From: Actinoplanes flavus | Lineage (GTDB): Bacteria; Actinomycetota; Actinomycetes; Mycobacteriales; Micromonosporaceae | DNA length: 64,000 nucleotides | Direction: 5' to 3' | Assembly (NCBI RefSeq): GCF_017592555.1 | Contig: NZ_JAGFNS010000002.1 | Location: 1 to 64,000, forward strand | In this document: in pieces, positions 28,330 through 38,355 of the stretch | How the letters are laid out: each line of letters opens with the position of its first letter | How positions within the stretch are numbered: position 1 is the first letter of the stretch | The notes under the pieces: generated by a model | What the model was told of the DNA's origin: nothing | The model's input: only the letters and a program-made list of their open reading frames with translations | The model's database searches: none | Program-made: the position numbers and the translations under genes

Positions 28330-28941
28330 ATGGCGGGGATGACCGAAATGCATCCGGAGAGCGTCAACGTGCTGTGGTCGGGGTCCTCTCAGGACCTCAC
28401 CGCGATCGCCACCGGTGGCCGCCTGCAGACCGGCTCCTACACGGTGACCGAGGACGCGATCCGGTTCGCCTCCGGCGTCGTCTCCACCCGGGAGGAGATC
28501 ATCCCGATCTGGCTGGTCATGGACGCCGACATCACCCAGCACATCACCCAGCGGGTGCGCGGCGTCGGCGACCTCACCCTCCGCCTGGACCCGGCCCACG
28601 CCGACAGGTTCGGACAGCGCGTGCTCAAGCTCGTCTCCATCGAGAACCCCGCCGGCGTACGCGATCTGATCCTCCGGCAGGCGAACGCGGTTCGGCAGTA
28701 CTGGTCTCAGCACTACTACCAGCGTGATGTCGAACTGCGCCGGGCCGGCGCGGTCTCGACCAACGTCGTCGTCCCGGCCGTGGTCGCCGAGCCGGTCACC
28801 GCGGCGGCGCCGGCGCCGGTGCCGGCGCTGGAGGCCGGAGGCGACCTGATGGCACAGCTCGTCCGGCTGGGGGAGATGAAGACCGCCGGCCTCCTCACGG
28901 ACGAGGAGTTCACCGCCGCGAAGGCGAAACTGCTTGCGTAG
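28330..28941 (+). CDS. PH-like (bPH_2) and SHOCT domain protein
   Basis: A 203-residue protein without a signal peptide. The first 120 residues form a bacterial PH-like beta-barrel (YTVTEDAIRFASGVVSTREEIIPIWLVMDADITQ, with IENPAGVRDLILRQAN). An Ala/Pro linker is followed by a C-terminal SHOCT helix pair (about 173-203, LVRLGEMKTAGLLTDEEFTAAKAKLLA in outline). SHOCT domains are short oligomerisation elements found at the ends of many unrelated proteins. The AGGAAGAGGAAACC ribosome site before the ATG is strong. Function unknown; the divergent WGR-propeller gene may share regulation. Confidence 0.75.
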   Translation: MAGMTEMHPESVNVLWSGSSQDLTAIATGGRLQTGSYTVTEDAIRFASGVVSTREEIIPIWLVMDADITQHITQRVRGVGDLTLRLDPAHADRFGQRVLKLVSIENPAGVRDLILRQANAVRQYWSQHYYQRDVELRRAGAVSTNVVVPAVVAEPVTAAAPAPVPALEAGGDLMAQLVRLGEMKTAGLLTDEEFTAAKAKLLA

Positions 28942-28966
28942 GTGAAGTGTTCCGTCGAGGAGACGA

Positions 28967-29002
28967 ACCGGTGGCCGGACCCGCTTCGGTCCGGCCACCG
29001 GT
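28967..29002. terminator. Bidirectional terminator
   Basis: A perfect 15-bp stem (28967-28981 / 28988-29002) with loop CGCTTC lies between the converging PH/SHOCT and chemoreceptor genes. Confidence 0.85.
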
Positions 29003-29015
29003 GTGAGTTCGGCCG

Positions 29016-30647
29016 CTATGTCTGATAGGTGGAGACCAGCTGCTGCAGGCCGGTCGCCATCGCGGCCAGGCTGTTCGCCGTCGCCTGTGTCTCCGACGCG
29101 CCCGACGCCGCCGAATCCGCCGCCGTCGCCACCCCCGCGATGTTTCCGGCGATCTCCCCGGTGCCCGTTGCCGCCTGGGCCACGTTCCGTACCATCTCGC
29201 TGGTCGTCGCGGTCTGCTCCTCCACCGCCGCCGCGATCGTCGACGCGTAGTCGTTGATCCGGCCGGTCACCTCCGCGATCTCCCCGATCGCCGCGATCGC
29301 CTGCGTGGTCTCGTCCTGGATCGCCGAGATCCGCGACGCGATGTCACCGGTGGCCCGCGCCGTCTCCTGCGCCAGGTCCTTCACCTCGGTCGCCACCACC
29401 GCGAAGCCCTTGCCGTGCTCACCGGCCCGCGCCGCCTCGATGGTCGCGTTCAGCGCCAGCAGATTCGTCTGCTCCGCGATCGACGTGATCAGCTGCACCA
29501 CGCCGGAGATCTGCGCCGAGGACTGCCCCAGCTGCGTCACGATCTTGTTCGTCCGGGTGGCCGCCTGCGCCGCCTCGGTGGCCACCCGCGCCGCCTCACC
29601 CGCGTTGCCCGCGATCTCGCCGATGGAGGCCGACATCTGCTCCGCGCCGGCCGCGACCGTCTGCACGTTCCACGACACCCGGTCGGCGGCCGACGAGACC
29701 GTCCCCGCCTGTGCCGACGTCTCCTCCGACGCCGCCGACAACTGCGTCGACACCGCTGACAGCTCTTCCGCGGCCGCCGCCACCTGCGTGGCGTTGTCGG
29801 TCACCTCACGCACCATCGTCGCCGTCGACCCGGTCGACGCGTCCAGTGCCACGGCCAGCCGCGCCACCTCGTCGCGGCCGGTGATCCCGGTCCGCTGGGT
29901 CAGATCCCCGCCCTGGACCCGGGTGAGCACCTCCACGCACCGCGCCAGCCGGCCGGTGATCCCGCGGGCGATGAGCCAGCTCGCGGCGGCGGCCAGCAGC
30001 ACGCCGAGGACGACGAACACGGTCACCGTGGTGCGGGCGTGGTCGGCGGTGGCCCGCGACTCGTCGTTGCGGGCGCGGGCGGCGGCGGACTCCGTCGCGA
30101 TGAGGTCCTCCAGGCCACCGTTGAGGGCGGTCAGGATCGGCTTGGCCTCTTTGTCGCGGATGCGGGCGAACTCCTCTCGATCGTCGCTTTCGGCGGCCGG
30201 GGCGAGCTTGGTGTCACGCAGCTTCTGCACGGCGGCGACGGCCTTCTCGACCTGGGCGACCGCCTTCTCCCGGCCGGTCATGTCCGTGCTGGTGTAGGCC
30301 GCGAAGGCCGCCTGGAAGAGCGCGTCCTGGTCCCGGCTGGCCTGCAGGAACGTGCGCACCTGGGCGGGGTCGGTGGATATCGCGGCGTTGAGCAGGCGGT
30401 TCTGCATGAGGTCGGTGGCGTGCTGCACGCGTGTCAGGTCGGTGATCGGTACGAGCGTCTGGCCGTACATGTAGTCGGACTGGTTCTGCATCGTGCTCAT
30501 GTTGGTCAGCGCGATGGTGGCCACCCCGGCGGCCGCCAGTCCCATCGCCCCCACCGCCATCCCGATCTTGGTGCCGACCTTCAGGTCGCTCACCAACCGC
30601 GCCCACCGGTGGCCGTGGAACCCACGCATCTCGTCCGACCTGCTCAT
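29016..30647 (-). CDS. Methyl-accepting chemotaxis protein
   Basis: A 543-residue class I chemoreceptor. A cytoplasmic N-terminus is followed by TM1 (about 28-50), an extracellular four-helix-bundle-type sensor (about 51-205), TM2 (about 207-229), a HAMP domain (about 230-285) and a long signalling coiled coil with the hairpin tip [15 protein letters not shown]. The sensor resembles 4HB_MCP domains; no ligand can be named. It lies alone, with no che genes in the window, so its kinase partners must be elsewhere. Start at the upstream ATG gives the expected basic N-terminus. Confidence 0.9.
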   Translation of the reverse strand: MSRSDEMRGFHGHRWARLVSDLKVGTKIGMAVGAMGLAAAGVATIALTNMSTMQNQSDYMYGQTLVPITDLTRVQHATDLMQNRLLNAAISTDPAQVRTFLQASRDQDALFQAAFAAYTSTDMTGREKAVAQVEKAVAAVQKLRDTKLAPAAESDDREEFARIRDKEAKPILTALNGGLEDLIATESAAARARNDESRATADHARTTVTVFVVLGVLLAAAASWLIARGITGRLARCVEVLTRVQGGDLTQRTGITGRDEVARLAVALDASTGSTATMVREVTDNATQVAAAAEELSAVSTQLSAASEETSAQAGTVSSAADRVSWNVQTVAAGAEQMSASIGEIAGNAGEAARVATEAAQAATRTNKIVTQLGQSSAQISGVVQLITSIAEQTNLLALNATIEAARAGEHGKGFAVVATEVKDLAQETARATGDIASRISAIQDETTQAIAAIGEIAEVTGRINDYASTIAAAVEEQTATTSEMVRNVAQAATGTGEIAGNIAGVATAADSAASGASETQATANSLAAMATGLQQLVSTYQT

Positions 30648-31005
30648 AACACCCCCATGCTCGTCACCGGCTCAGCCGGGTGTGGCCCCCGCCACGTTGC
30701 GATACAGATCGGACGGGCGGCGGAAACGCTGAACACTTCGGCAAGGGAAATGTTTCACCGGAAGGCGACGTCCACCCGGGTCGCGACGGAGTCCACAGTG
30801 TGCGGTGCGCACGTACCTTCCGGGCCTCTTCCCGGGGTCCGGCCCGGAGGCGGTCACCCACCGGCAGCGCGGTTGATCCGCCCTTTTCCCGGACGATCTG
30901 CCGCTAATGTGAGGTAAACAGCCGGAGACGCGCCTCGCGATGTCGCGGAATCGCGAAATCGACGTGAACTGGCCTTATGTGTGACACCTCCCCAGGAGTG
31001 GAGAC
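30648..31005. other. Divergent promoter region without a gene
   Basis: 358 bp between the chemoreceptor and a histidine kinase transcribed away from each other. Both promoters must lie here. I see no open frame with a ribosome site, no strong hairpin and no recognisable operator. Confidence 0.5.
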
Positions 31006-32856
31006 ATGCAGCGGTTGCGTCGCGTTCGTGTCGGCGCGCGACTCAGCGCCACCTTCGGATCGGTCACGCTACTGCTGGTCGTCATGATCGGCGCTGCCGT
31101 CTCGAACATCGTCGCGCAGCGCAACGCGGACCAACGCGTGGCGGCGTCCGCGGGGCTGCAACGGGACGCGCTGATCGCCAAGTTCCGCGCCGCCGACCTC
31201 AACGGCTGGCAGACCGCGTACGCGTTCGACGCGATCCGGGGCGTGCCGGACGCCACCACCGACACCGTGGGTCTGCGCGCGAAGTTCCTGGCCTCCGCGG
31301 AGGCTCTGCGGCAGGACCTCGCCCGGATCGGAGCCCATGACCTCAGTACGGAGGAACGGCGGCAACTGGCCACCGCCGAGAGCGCCTTCGACCGGTTCAT
31401 GGAAGTCGACGCGCGGATCGTGGCCGGGTACCGGGACGGCACGCCGGCCATGATCGCGGCGTCCAACGATCTGGTCGCGGGTGAGGCGCTGGCCTGGTTC
31501 GACCAGGTCGCCGCCGCGGTCGATCAGCTTGCCGTGGAGGCGCAGGCGGACACCGAGACGGACGCCGCCGCGGCACGAACGACCAGCACCCGGGGGCTGA
31601 CCCTGATGGTCGTGGTCGGTGTCGCCTGCCTCGTGATCGCCACGGTGCTCACCTGGACGGCGGCGCGCAACCTGGTGAACAAGGCAAGGAACAAGGCGAT
31701 CCTGGCCGCGATCGTCGAACAGTCCGCCGACGCCACCCTGACACTCGCTCTCGACGGAACCATCACCACCTGGAACAGCGGCGCGGAGCGTCTCTACGGC
31801 TACACCGCCGACGAGGCCATCGGCCGCCGGGTGGCGATGCTCCTGCAACCCGACAGCGATGTCCGGCACGCCGAAGTGCTCCGGGGCCTGTCCGAGGGCA
31901 TCGAGTTCCGGTTCGAGGAGACGCCACGACGGCGCAAGGACGGCAGCGAGATCTTCGTGTCGACCAACGTCTGGCCGCTGCGTGACGACGACGGGGAGCT
32001 CATCGGTGGCGCGGCCACCGAACGCGACGTCACCGCCCGCCGAGAACGGGAGGCCGAGCAGCGGATCGCCGACGAACGCGCGGCGCGGGCCGCCCGGCTG
32101 GAGAGTCTCGGCCAGCTCGCCAGCGGCGTGGCACACGACTTCAACAACCTGCTCGCCATCATCCTCAACTGCGTCGACTTCATCGCCGAGGACACCGGCG
32201 ACGCGGTGGCGGACGACCTGACCCGGATCCGCAACGCCGCCCACCAGGCCCGGGAACTGACCAGCCAGCTGCTGCTGTTCGCCAAACGGGAACCGACCCA
32301 CGTCGAGATCGTCGATCTGAACACGGTCGTCACGGACGCCGCCGACCTGTTGAGCCGGGCCATCGGCGCCGGCATCACCCTGCGGTGCCACACCTGCTCC
32401 AGCGCCCTGCCGGTGTACGCCAACCGCAGCCGCCTCGACCAGATCCTGCTCAACCTCGTCATCAACGCCCGCGACGCGATGCCCGGCGGTGGATTCGTGG
32501 CCATCGCGACCAGAACCGTCGAGGTTCCCGACGATCCGGCCCAGCCCCTGCCGGCCGGGTGCTACGCCCAGTTGACGGTCAGCGACAACGGCACCGGCAT
32601 GAGCGCGGAGGTCAAGGACCGCCTCTTCGAGCCCTTCTTCACGACCAAGCCGGCCGACCAGGGCACCGGCCTGGGCCTCGCCACCGTCTACGGCATCGTC
32701 GGCGACGCCGGCGGCACCATCACCGTGGACTCCACGCCCGGCGCCGGCACCACCTTCCGGATCCTGCTGCCGCTGTCGTCGCTCGTCCGTCCGGGGCGTC
32801 CGCCGGAGCACCGCACCCGCTCGAACATCTCCTCGTCCTCCGGGCTGCCCGGATAG
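31006..32856 (+). CDS. PAS-containing hybrid-type sensor histidine kinase (kinase only)
   Basis: A 616-residue membrane sensor kinase. TM1 (about 17-38) and TM2 (about 196-218) enclose an extracellular helical sensor of about 155 residues. A PAS domain (about 235-350, [21 protein letters not shown]) and its PAC segment follow. The HisKA helix has the phosphoacceptor His377 in [17 protein letters not shown], a form typical of kinases of the NtrB-like HPK4 class. The ATPase domain has N box [14 protein letters not shown]1 DNGTGM, and [13 protein letters not shown]. No receiver domain or response-regulator gene is adjacent. The AGGAGTGGAGAC site precedes the ATG. The last 137 bp overlap the opposite-strand gene at 32720. 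Confidence 0.88.
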   Translation: MQRLRRVRVGARLSATFGSVTLLLVVMIGAAVSNIVAQRNADQRVAASAGLQRDALIAKFRAADLNGWQTAYAFDAIRGVPDATTDTVGLRAKFLASAEALRQDLARIGAHDLSTEERRQLATAESAFDRFMEVDARIVAGYRDGTPAMIAASNDLVAGEALAWFDQVAAAVDQLAVEAQADTETDAAAARTTSTRGLTLMVVVGVACLVIATVLTWTAARNLVNKARNKAILAAIVEQSADATLTLALDGTITTWNSGAERLYGYTADEAIGRRVAMLLQPDSDVRHAEVLRGLSEGIEFRFEETPRRRKDGSEIFVSTNVWPLRDDDGELIGGAATERDVTARREREAEQRIADERAARAARLESLGQLASGVAHDFNNLLAIILNCVDFIAEDTGDAVADDLTRIRNAAHQARELTSQLLLFAKREPTHVEIVDLNTVVTDAADLLSRAIGAGITLRCHTCSSALPVYANRSRLDQILLNLVINARDAMPGGGFVAIATRTVEVPDDPAQPLPAGCYAQLTVSDNGTGMSAEVKDRLFEPFFTTKPADQGTGLGLATVYGIVGDAGGTITVDSTPGAGTTFRILLPLSSLVRPGRPPEHRTRSNISSSSGLPG

Positions 32857-35746
32857 CCGGTCCGGCTACGGCGCCGCGGGCCGTGGCCGCCAGGCCGACG
32901 ACCGACAGGACGGCGCCGGTGACGATGATCCCGATCGGCAGCGCGGGCGGGATGCCGAGGAACGTCACGATGCCCAGGATCCGGTGCAGGCCCCACGGCA
33001 GCAGCGCCATCTGGTCGTTCCAGGCACTGAGCGCGCGTTCCAGGCCGGCCGCCCGGATCAGGACGCCGACCGCCAGCACCGGAACGCCCGCCGCGAGCAT
33101 GACGCCGCCGGTGACCCGCCGCCGCGACCAGCCGTAACGGCTGCGCAGCACCGAGCCGGTGGCCACGAACAGCCAGGCGAAGGCCGCGAAGGCGACGGTG
33201 ACGTACGCCGTCCGGGCGACTGGATCGGTCCAGAACTGGAACCAGTAGAGGCCCGGCCCGCGGACCGCCAGCACGGCCAGCAGCAGAACCGTGCGGAGCA
33301 GCGCCACACCGCCGATCACCGTCCACAGGGCGTACGGGTCCCGGCCGCGGACCAGCAGCCGGGCCACCAGCGCGAACAGGACCCAGGCGCCGAGCGTCAC
33401 CAGCAGGTGGGCCGGGGCCGCGAACCAGGTGTAGATCGCGCGGCTGAGCACCAGGGCGGCCGCCGGGAACAGGATCGCGACCCACCGTCCCGCCCGTGCC
33501 GGGTGCTCCGGCGCCTTCCACGGCATGATCGCCGCCCGCCAGAGGGACCGGACCGGCCGCCACGGCATCAGCATCGAGACGAGCAGCAGGCCGAGCAGGA
33601 CGCGCGCCAGGATCGCCATCGCCGGATCCCGGTCGGACCGTTCGGTGCCGAGGTCGGCCGCGGTGAAGTTGTAGGCGGGCCGGTCGACGTCGCCGCTGTA
33701 CTCGCGCACGTAGACGTCGCGGGCCTCCCGGTACGCGATCTCCGCGGCCGTCCACTGCGCGCGCGCCGTCGCCGAGCCGGTGTCCAGCCACTGCGCCCGC
33801 CGTAGGAACATCGTGCGGTAGGCGCCGAGCGTGCCGTACAGGTCCTTCTGGTACGCGAGCGAGTCCAGCAGGTGCTCCCGCAGGGCCGGGTCACGCCACG
33901 TCGCCGGGTCGGTGGCGGCCACGCCCGCGTACTGTTCGGCGGCGATCGTGACGGCCTGCTCGCCCTCGGCGATCGTTTCGTCGACGTGGCCGCGGCTGAT
34001 CGCGTAGACGCTGCTCAGCACGGCCGAGTCGCCGGTGGCGATGTCCCACTCGAAGATCCACATCATCGGCGGCGGTTCGAGGCCGAGGGCCTTCACCGCG
34101 TTGTCCGCGTACGGGGTCAGGTACAGCCCCTTGGTCACGGCCGCCCGCGAGTTCGCGAACATCCGGCAGATCGCGGCCACCGTCTCCGGGTCGGTGGAGA
34201 ACGTCTGGCGCACCCAGTCGGCGGTGATCTCGCCCGGGTCGGCGTCCGGTTGCCGGGCCAGCCGGCCCATCGCGTACACGTTCAGGTCGTAGAGCTGCCA
34301 GAACCCGGCGCGCAGATACAGCGTCATCGGCCCGGCACGCAGCGGGCCGCCCTCCTGCGTCCACAGCCAGACACCCTCGATGTGCCCGTTTCCGGCCAGC
34401 GCCTGCTTCAGGGCGGAGGCGTGCAGGGCGGTCAGGTCGTTGGGCAGCGAGCCGAAACCCTCGAACTCGCGCCGGCCCTGGAACTCGACGATGCGCCGGT
34501 GGTCACCCACGGCCAGCGTGGTGTTGAGTGGCAGGTGGCTGTAGAAGTCGCCGAGCGTGAACTTCGTCGAGACGATCAGGTGCGGGTCGTCGAGACCGCC
34601 GAGCACCTCCTCGTACGAAAGAGGGTTGGTGTGCAGGTCGCCGACGGCGCCGACGCCGACCGTCCAGGTCCGGAAGATGATGTCCCGGTCGCTTTCGGCG
34701 GCCACCGCGAGGAAGGCTTTCAGCATCGCCCGCACCTTCTCGGGCGTGGTGACGGCGATGCGGGAGAAGTAGTCCCAGCCCGGCGCGGCGTAGGCCGAGC
34801 CGCCCTCGCCGATGCGGATCATCAGGCCGGACGCGAACGGCATGCTCGCGAACAGCTCACGCAGTCCGGCCTGGTAGACCGCCCACTGGTCGGACTGCTC
34901 GGCCAGATACTCCTCGAGCGGCCCGGAGAGCGCCAGCATGTCGGTCATGAAGTAGACCCGCATGCCCATGTCCGCCGCGTACCGGAAGACCGGCTCGAAC
35001 GCGGTGACCATGGCTTGCGCGCGGGCGATGTGCGGGTCCCCGGCCGGGTAGACGGCGTGGCCGTCGCCGACGTTGGCGAAGGTCACGTACTCCAGGAAGC
35101 CGGGCACGACGACGCCGTTGTAGCCCTGCGCGGCCGAGTGGTCGATGAACTGCCGGAACTGGGCGGCGACCCGCTCCACCGCGGCCTGGTCGACCCACGG
35201 CGCCCGCGGCAGCAGCGTGCCGGTGACGATGTCGGAGTTGAGCGAGTAGTCGGTGCCCCTGCTCCAGCGCGCCGCGTCGGGTTCACGGCCGACCGAGCCC
35301 ACGTCGGTCAGGCGCAGGCCCAGCTTCGGCGTCACCGGCCCGGTGGTGACCGGCCTGCCGGACCGGATCTCGTCGGCCACCGAGTACAGGCCGTTGGCGG
35401 CGCCCGCCTCACTCGCCGCGGTCAGCGTGAGGCCGGTGGCGGTCCGGTCGATCCGGTAGTCCTCGCCGGCGCCGCCCTCGCCCACGACCACCGTGAGGAC
35501 GCCGTCGGCGTCCTGCCCCGCGACGGCGTCGGTGACGGCCCGGGCCGCGACGTCCAGCCGGTGCGTGTGGCGGTCCATCGTCACCGACCCGATCGGCGAC
35601 GCCACGGGGGTCCGCCGCGGCGCCGTGCCGGACGGCTCGGCCATCACCGTGGCCGGGGTCCAGGACAGCCGCAGGGCACCGCTCAGCCCGAACGCCGTTC
35701 CGGCGCCGAGGGCGAGCAGCACGATGATGATCATGAGGCGGCGCAT
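32720..35746 (-). CDS. Membrane-anchored GH67-like glycosidase-related protein
   Basis: A 1008-residue protein. An N-terminal signal or anchor (MRRLMIIIVLLALGAGTAFG) is followed by an extracellular part of about 680 residues: first an alpha/beta domain resembling the GH67/GH20 N-terminal accessory fold (VVVGEGGAGEDYRI, GLYSVADEI), then a barrel-like region. LIVSTKFTLGDFYSHLPLNTTLAVG with EFQGRREFEGFG recalls the GH67 alpha-glucuronidase stretch, but similarity is distant and catalytic residues cannot be assigned. About seven membrane helices (about 695-965) form the C-terminal third. The final ~45 residues are low-complexity and antisense to the kinase gene at 31006, so the true end may differ. 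It is downstream of a two-component pair on the same strand. Confidence 0.6.
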   Translation of the reverse strand: MRRLMIIIVLLALGAGTAFGLSGALRLSWTPATVMAEPSGTAPRRTPVASPIGSVTMDRHTHRLDVAARAVTDAVAGQDADGVLTVVVGEGGAGEDYRIDRTATGLTLTAASEAGAANGLYSVADEIRSGRPVTTGPVTPKLGLRLTDVGSVGREPDAARWSRGTDYSLNSDIVTGTLLPRAPWVDQAAVERVAAQFRQFIDHSAAQGYNGVVVPGFLEYVTFANVGDGHAVYPAGDPHIARAQAMVTAFEPVFRYAADMGMRVYFMTDMLALSGPLEEYLAEQSDQWAVYQAGLRELFASMPFASGLMIRIGEGGSAYAAPGWDYFSRIAVTTPEKVRAMLKAFLAVAAESDRDIIFRTWTVGVGAVGDLHTNPLSYEEVLGGLDDPHLIVSTKFTLGDFYSHLPLNTTLAVGDHRRIVEFQGRREFEGFGSLPNDLTALHASALKQALAGNGHIEGVWLWTQEGGPLRAGPMTLYLRAGFWQLYDLNVYAMGRLARQPDADPGEITADWVRQTFSTDPETVAAICRMFANSRAAVTKGLYLTPYADNAVKALGLEPPPMMWIFEWDIATGDSAVLSSVYAISRGHVDETIAEGEQAVTIAAEQYAGVAATDPATWRDPALREHLLDSLAYQKDLYGTLGAYRTMFLRRAQWLDTGSATARAQWTAAEIAYREARDVYVREYSGDVDRPAYNFTAADLGTERSDRDPAMAILARVLLGLLLVSMLMPWRPVRSLWRAAIMPWKAPEHPARAGRWVAILFPAAALVLSRAIYTWFAAPAHLLVTLGAWVLFALVARLLVRGRDPYALWTVIGGVALLRTVLLLAVLAVRGPGLYWFQFWTDPVARTAYVTVAFAAFAWLFVATGSVLRSRYGWSRRRVTGGVMLAAGVPVLAVGVLIRAAGLERALSAWNDQMALLPWGLHRILGIVTFLGIPPALPIGIIVTGAVLSVVGLAATARGAVAGPAIRAARRTRRCSSGCGAPADAPDGRATTAAAGSGRWCRRRAWSPR

Positions 35747-35783
35747 GCCTATTTGTAGAGCAAGAGGCCGCTGTTTACCAGAG

Positions 35784-36437
35784 CTAACCGAGCAGACCCG
35801 ACTGGTACGCGAACACCACCAGCTGGGCACGGTCCCGGGCGCCGAGCTTGAGCATGGCCCGGCTGACGTGGGTCCGGGCGGTGGCCGTGCTGATCGCCAG
35901 CCGCGCGGCGATCTCGTCGTTGCTCAGCCCCTCGGCGGCGAGCACCATGATCTCGCGTTCCCGGGCGGTCAGCGTGGCGAGAAGCGGGTGCGGCGACGGG
36001 GTACGCCGGTGGAGCGCCACGAACTCGCGAACCAGGGTCCGGGTGACCGACGGCGACATCAGCGCACCGCCCTCGGCGACCACCCCGATCGCGCGGACCA
36101 GTTCGGCCGGAGTGGTGTCCTTGAGCAGGAAACCGCTGGCCCCGAACCGCAGCGCGTCGAAGACGTACTGATCGTGCTCGAAGGTGGTCAGCACGATGAT
36201 CCGGGTCGCGGCCAGGGCGGGATCCGCGGCGATCCGGCGGGTCGCCTCCAACCCGTCGATGCCGGGCATGCGGATGTCCATCAGGACGATGTCCGGACGG
36301 GTACGGGCGGCCTCGGCCACCGCCGTCAGACCGTCCGCCGCCTCACCGGCGCAGGTCAGGCCGTCCTCGTTGTCGATCAGGGTGCGCAGACCGAACCGGA
36401 TCAGATCCTGGTCGTCCGCGATCAGGATGCGGATCAT
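35784..36437 (-). CDS. NarL/LuxR-family response regulator
   Basis: A 217-residue response regulator. The receiver domain (1-120) has the acidic pair DD at 8-9, phosphoacceptor Asp54 in VLMDIRMPG, Thr in IIVLTTFE, and Lys in FLLKDT. A LuxR-type helix-turn-helix (about 150-213) has LTAREREIMVLAAEGLSNDEIA. The ATG overlaps the stop of the upstream kinase gene by 4 bp (ATGA at 36434-36437), so the two are translationally coupled. It is the obvious partner of that DesK-like kinase. Target genes cannot be named; the flanking membrane genes on the same strand are candidates. Confidence 0.92.
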   Translation of the reverse strand: MIRILIADDQDLIRFGLRTLIDNEDGLTCAGEAADGLTAVAEAARTRPDIVLMDIRMPGIDGLEATRRIAADPALAATRIIVLTTFEHDQYVFDALRFGASGFLLKDTTPAELVRAIGVVAEGGALMSPSVTRTLVREFVALHRRTPSPHPLLATLTAREREIMVLAAEGLSNDEIAARLAISTATARTHVSRAMLKLGARDRAQLVVFAYQSGLLG

Positions 36438-37519
36438 GCCGCGACCTCGCACGGAAGCCGGGCCCGGACCTCGAAACGCCGCTCCACCGGACCCGCGGTG
36501 ACCTGCCCGCCGAGCGCCTCCACCCGGGCCCGCATGCCGGTGATGCCGGAGCCCGTCCCGGGACGGGAGGTGCCGGTCAGCGGGTTGACGACGGTGATCG
36601 TGACGCTGTCCGGCCGGTACCGGATGGTCAGGTCGGCCGGCCCGCCGTCGCCGTGGCGCAGGACGTTGGTCAGCGACTCCTGCACGACGCGGTACGCGGC
36701 CAGATCCACCGCGGGCGGCAGCGTCGCGTCCCGTTCGCCGTCGGTGTGCAGGCGCACGTCCACCCCCGCGTCGGCCATCCGCCGCAGCAACCGGTCGAGC
36801 CCGCCGAGCCCGGCCGGCGGGGTGCCCACGTCGGTGCCGCGGGTGGTCGCCAGCGTCGAGCGCAACTCGTCCAGGGCCTGCTGGCTGCTGCGGCTGATCG
36901 CCTCCAGCGCCGGCCGGGCATGCCCGGGACTGCGGGCCATCACGTGCAGCGCGACGTCCGCCTGCATCTTGATGGCGGCCAGGCCGTGCCCGACGATGTC
37001 GTGCACCTCCTGCGCGATCCGCAGCCGCTCGTCGTCCACACTCCGGCGGATCGCCTCGGCCCGCGCCTGCCGTGCCGCGGCGGAACGCAACCGCAGCCCG
37101 TACCCGACGGTGGCCGGCACCACCACCCAGGCGGCCACCGGGACCACACCCAGCCAGCCCAGCCGGCCCTCCGCGGTGAACAGGTGGACCAGCAGCGGCG
37201 GCACCATCGCGACGGCACACCACAGCGCGGCCGGCAGCGGGGCGTGCCGGGCCGCGCTGTAGACCGCGACCATCAGCAGGACCAGGATCGGGCCGTACGG
37301 GTTGCCCGCGGCCAGGTAACCGGCCGTGCACAGGGCCGCCACCACCAGGCTCACCAGCGGTTTCCGGCGCCGCAGCGCGAGGGCCAGGGCCGCCGTGACC
37401 ACCAGGGCGTAACCGGCCGCATCCAGTGGCACGGCCGGGTGGCTCACCTCGGCGGCGCCCCTGCTGCCCACGGCGGCCGCCACCGCGAGCACCACGGCCA
37501 GCACCAGGTCAGCCCGCAC
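36434..37519 (-). CDS. DesK-like sensor histidine kinase
   Basis: A 361-residue HisKA_3-type kinase. Four to five membrane helices fill residues 5-145 with almost no extracellular loop, suggesting that it senses the membrane or an intramembrane signal. The dimerisation helix has phosphoacceptor His173 in RIAQEVHDIVGHGLAAI. The ATPase domain (about 260-361) has LTNVLRHG as N box and GSGITGMRARVEALGG as G region. It is coupled to the response regulator by a 4-bp overlap. Twelve bases upstream ends the 248-residue membrane protein gene, so the three genes probably form an operon. Confidence 0.9.
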   Translation of the reverse strand: MRADLVLAVVLAVAAAVGSRGAAEVSHPAVPLDAAGYALVVTAALALALRRRKPLVSLVVAALCTAGYLAAGNPYGPILVLLMVAVYSAARHAPLPAALWCAVAMVPPLLVHLFTAEGRLGWLGVVPVAAWVVVPATVGYGLRLRSAAARQARAEAIRRSVDDERLRIAQEVHDIVGHGLAAIKMQADVALHVMARSPGHARPALEAISRSSQQALDELRSTLATTRGTDVGTPPAGLGGLDRLLRRMADAGVDVRLHTDGERDATLPPAVDLAAYRVVQESLTNVLRHGDGGPADLTIRYRPDSVTITVVNPLTGTSRPGTGSGITGMRARVEALGGQVTAGPVERRFEVRARLPCEVAA

Positions 37520-37531
37520 CGCCCCATCCTC

Positions 37532-38278
37532 TCAGACCAGCGAGTACGCCGCGGCTGCCGCGACGGCGGCGCCGTAGACGGCCACGGCCACGGCGACGGT
37601 ACGCGTACGCCGGGTCTCGTCCCAGCCGGTCCGGGACAGCAGCCAGGCCAGGGCGGGCAACACCAGGACACCGTGCAGGCCGAGCGCGTGTACCGGCTTC
37701 AGGAAACCGGCTACCTCGTACCCCCGCTGTTGATCGCCGCCGTTGACCGTGACCACGCCCCGGGCGATCATCGCGGCACCGGAGATCAGCCCGATCAGCA
37801 GCGACACGAAGCCGGCCCGCAACGCCAGGCGCATGCTCGGCGCCACCCGTGCCCGGAACGCCGCCCGGACGAGCAGCCCCAGCACCACCACCAGGACGCC
37901 GCCGCCGACCGCGAGCACCGTCGACACCGCCGAGTCGAAGCCGGTCTCGCGGTTCAGGTGGGACGGCACATGCCGCCACGCCTGCACGGTGATCCCGGCG
38001 ACCTCGGCGCAGCAGTCCACCGCGAAGATCCCCAGCAGCCATCCGCGCCTCCGGCGGGACAACGGCAGGTACGCCGACAGCCACACCACGGTCAGCAGGG
38101 TCATCCCGAACGACAGCCCGAACGTGATCGGCTTCCGCCACGACACCGGCCCCTGCCAGGGCCCGCCATCGACGGCGAACACCGCGAGGTGGAACAACCC
38201 GGCGCCGATCAGCACCAGACCGATGACCCGGCAGACCCGCTCGACGCCGTCCACCCGCTGCTTCGTTGTCAACCACAC
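37532..38278 (-). CDS. Polytopic membrane protein, unknown function
   Basis: A 248-residue protein starting from GTG, with six to seven hydrophobic segments (for example VIGLVLIGAGLFHLAVFAV and LAVGGGVLVVVLGLLV). Short conserved-looking polar stretches (GPVSWRKPITFGLSFGMT, QAWRHVPSHLNRETGFD) lie between helices. The second stretch is like a group of actinobacterial membrane proteins annotated as hypothetical. It directly precedes a DesK-like kinase and response regulator on the same strand with a 12-bp gap. It may be the pump, lipid enzyme or sensor partner of that pair; this is inference from position only. Confidence 0.7.
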   Translation of the reverse strand: MWLTTKQRVDGVERVCRVIGLVLIGAGLFHLAVFAVDGGPWQGPVSWRKPITFGLSFGMTLLTVVWLSAYLPLSRRRRGWLLGIFAVDCCAEVAGITVQAWRHVPSHLNRETGFDSAVSTVLAVGGGVLVVVLGLLVRAAFRARVAPSMRLALRAGFVSLLIGLISGAAMIARGVVTVNGGDQQRGYEVAGFLKPVHALGLHGVLVLPALAWLLSRTGWDETRRTRTVAVAVAVYGAAVAAAAAYSLV

Positions 38279-38330
38279 CGGGCCATCGTCCGGCGGCAGG
38301 GCCCTCGGGTCGTCCGTCGTGCGGCGGCTC

Positions 38331-38355
38331 TCCGCGTACGCAGATCCGCGTACGC
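38331..38355. promoter_or_regulatory. Tandem 11-bp repeat with palindromic core
   Basis: TCCGCGTACGC occurs twice (38331-38341, 38345-38355) separated by AGA. Each copy contains the palindrome GCGTACGC. It lies 53-77 bp upstream of the 248-residue membrane-protein gene and touches the stop of the GH5 gene. Paired half-sites at 14-bp spacing resemble a response-regulator or TetR-type binding site. Confidence 0.4.
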
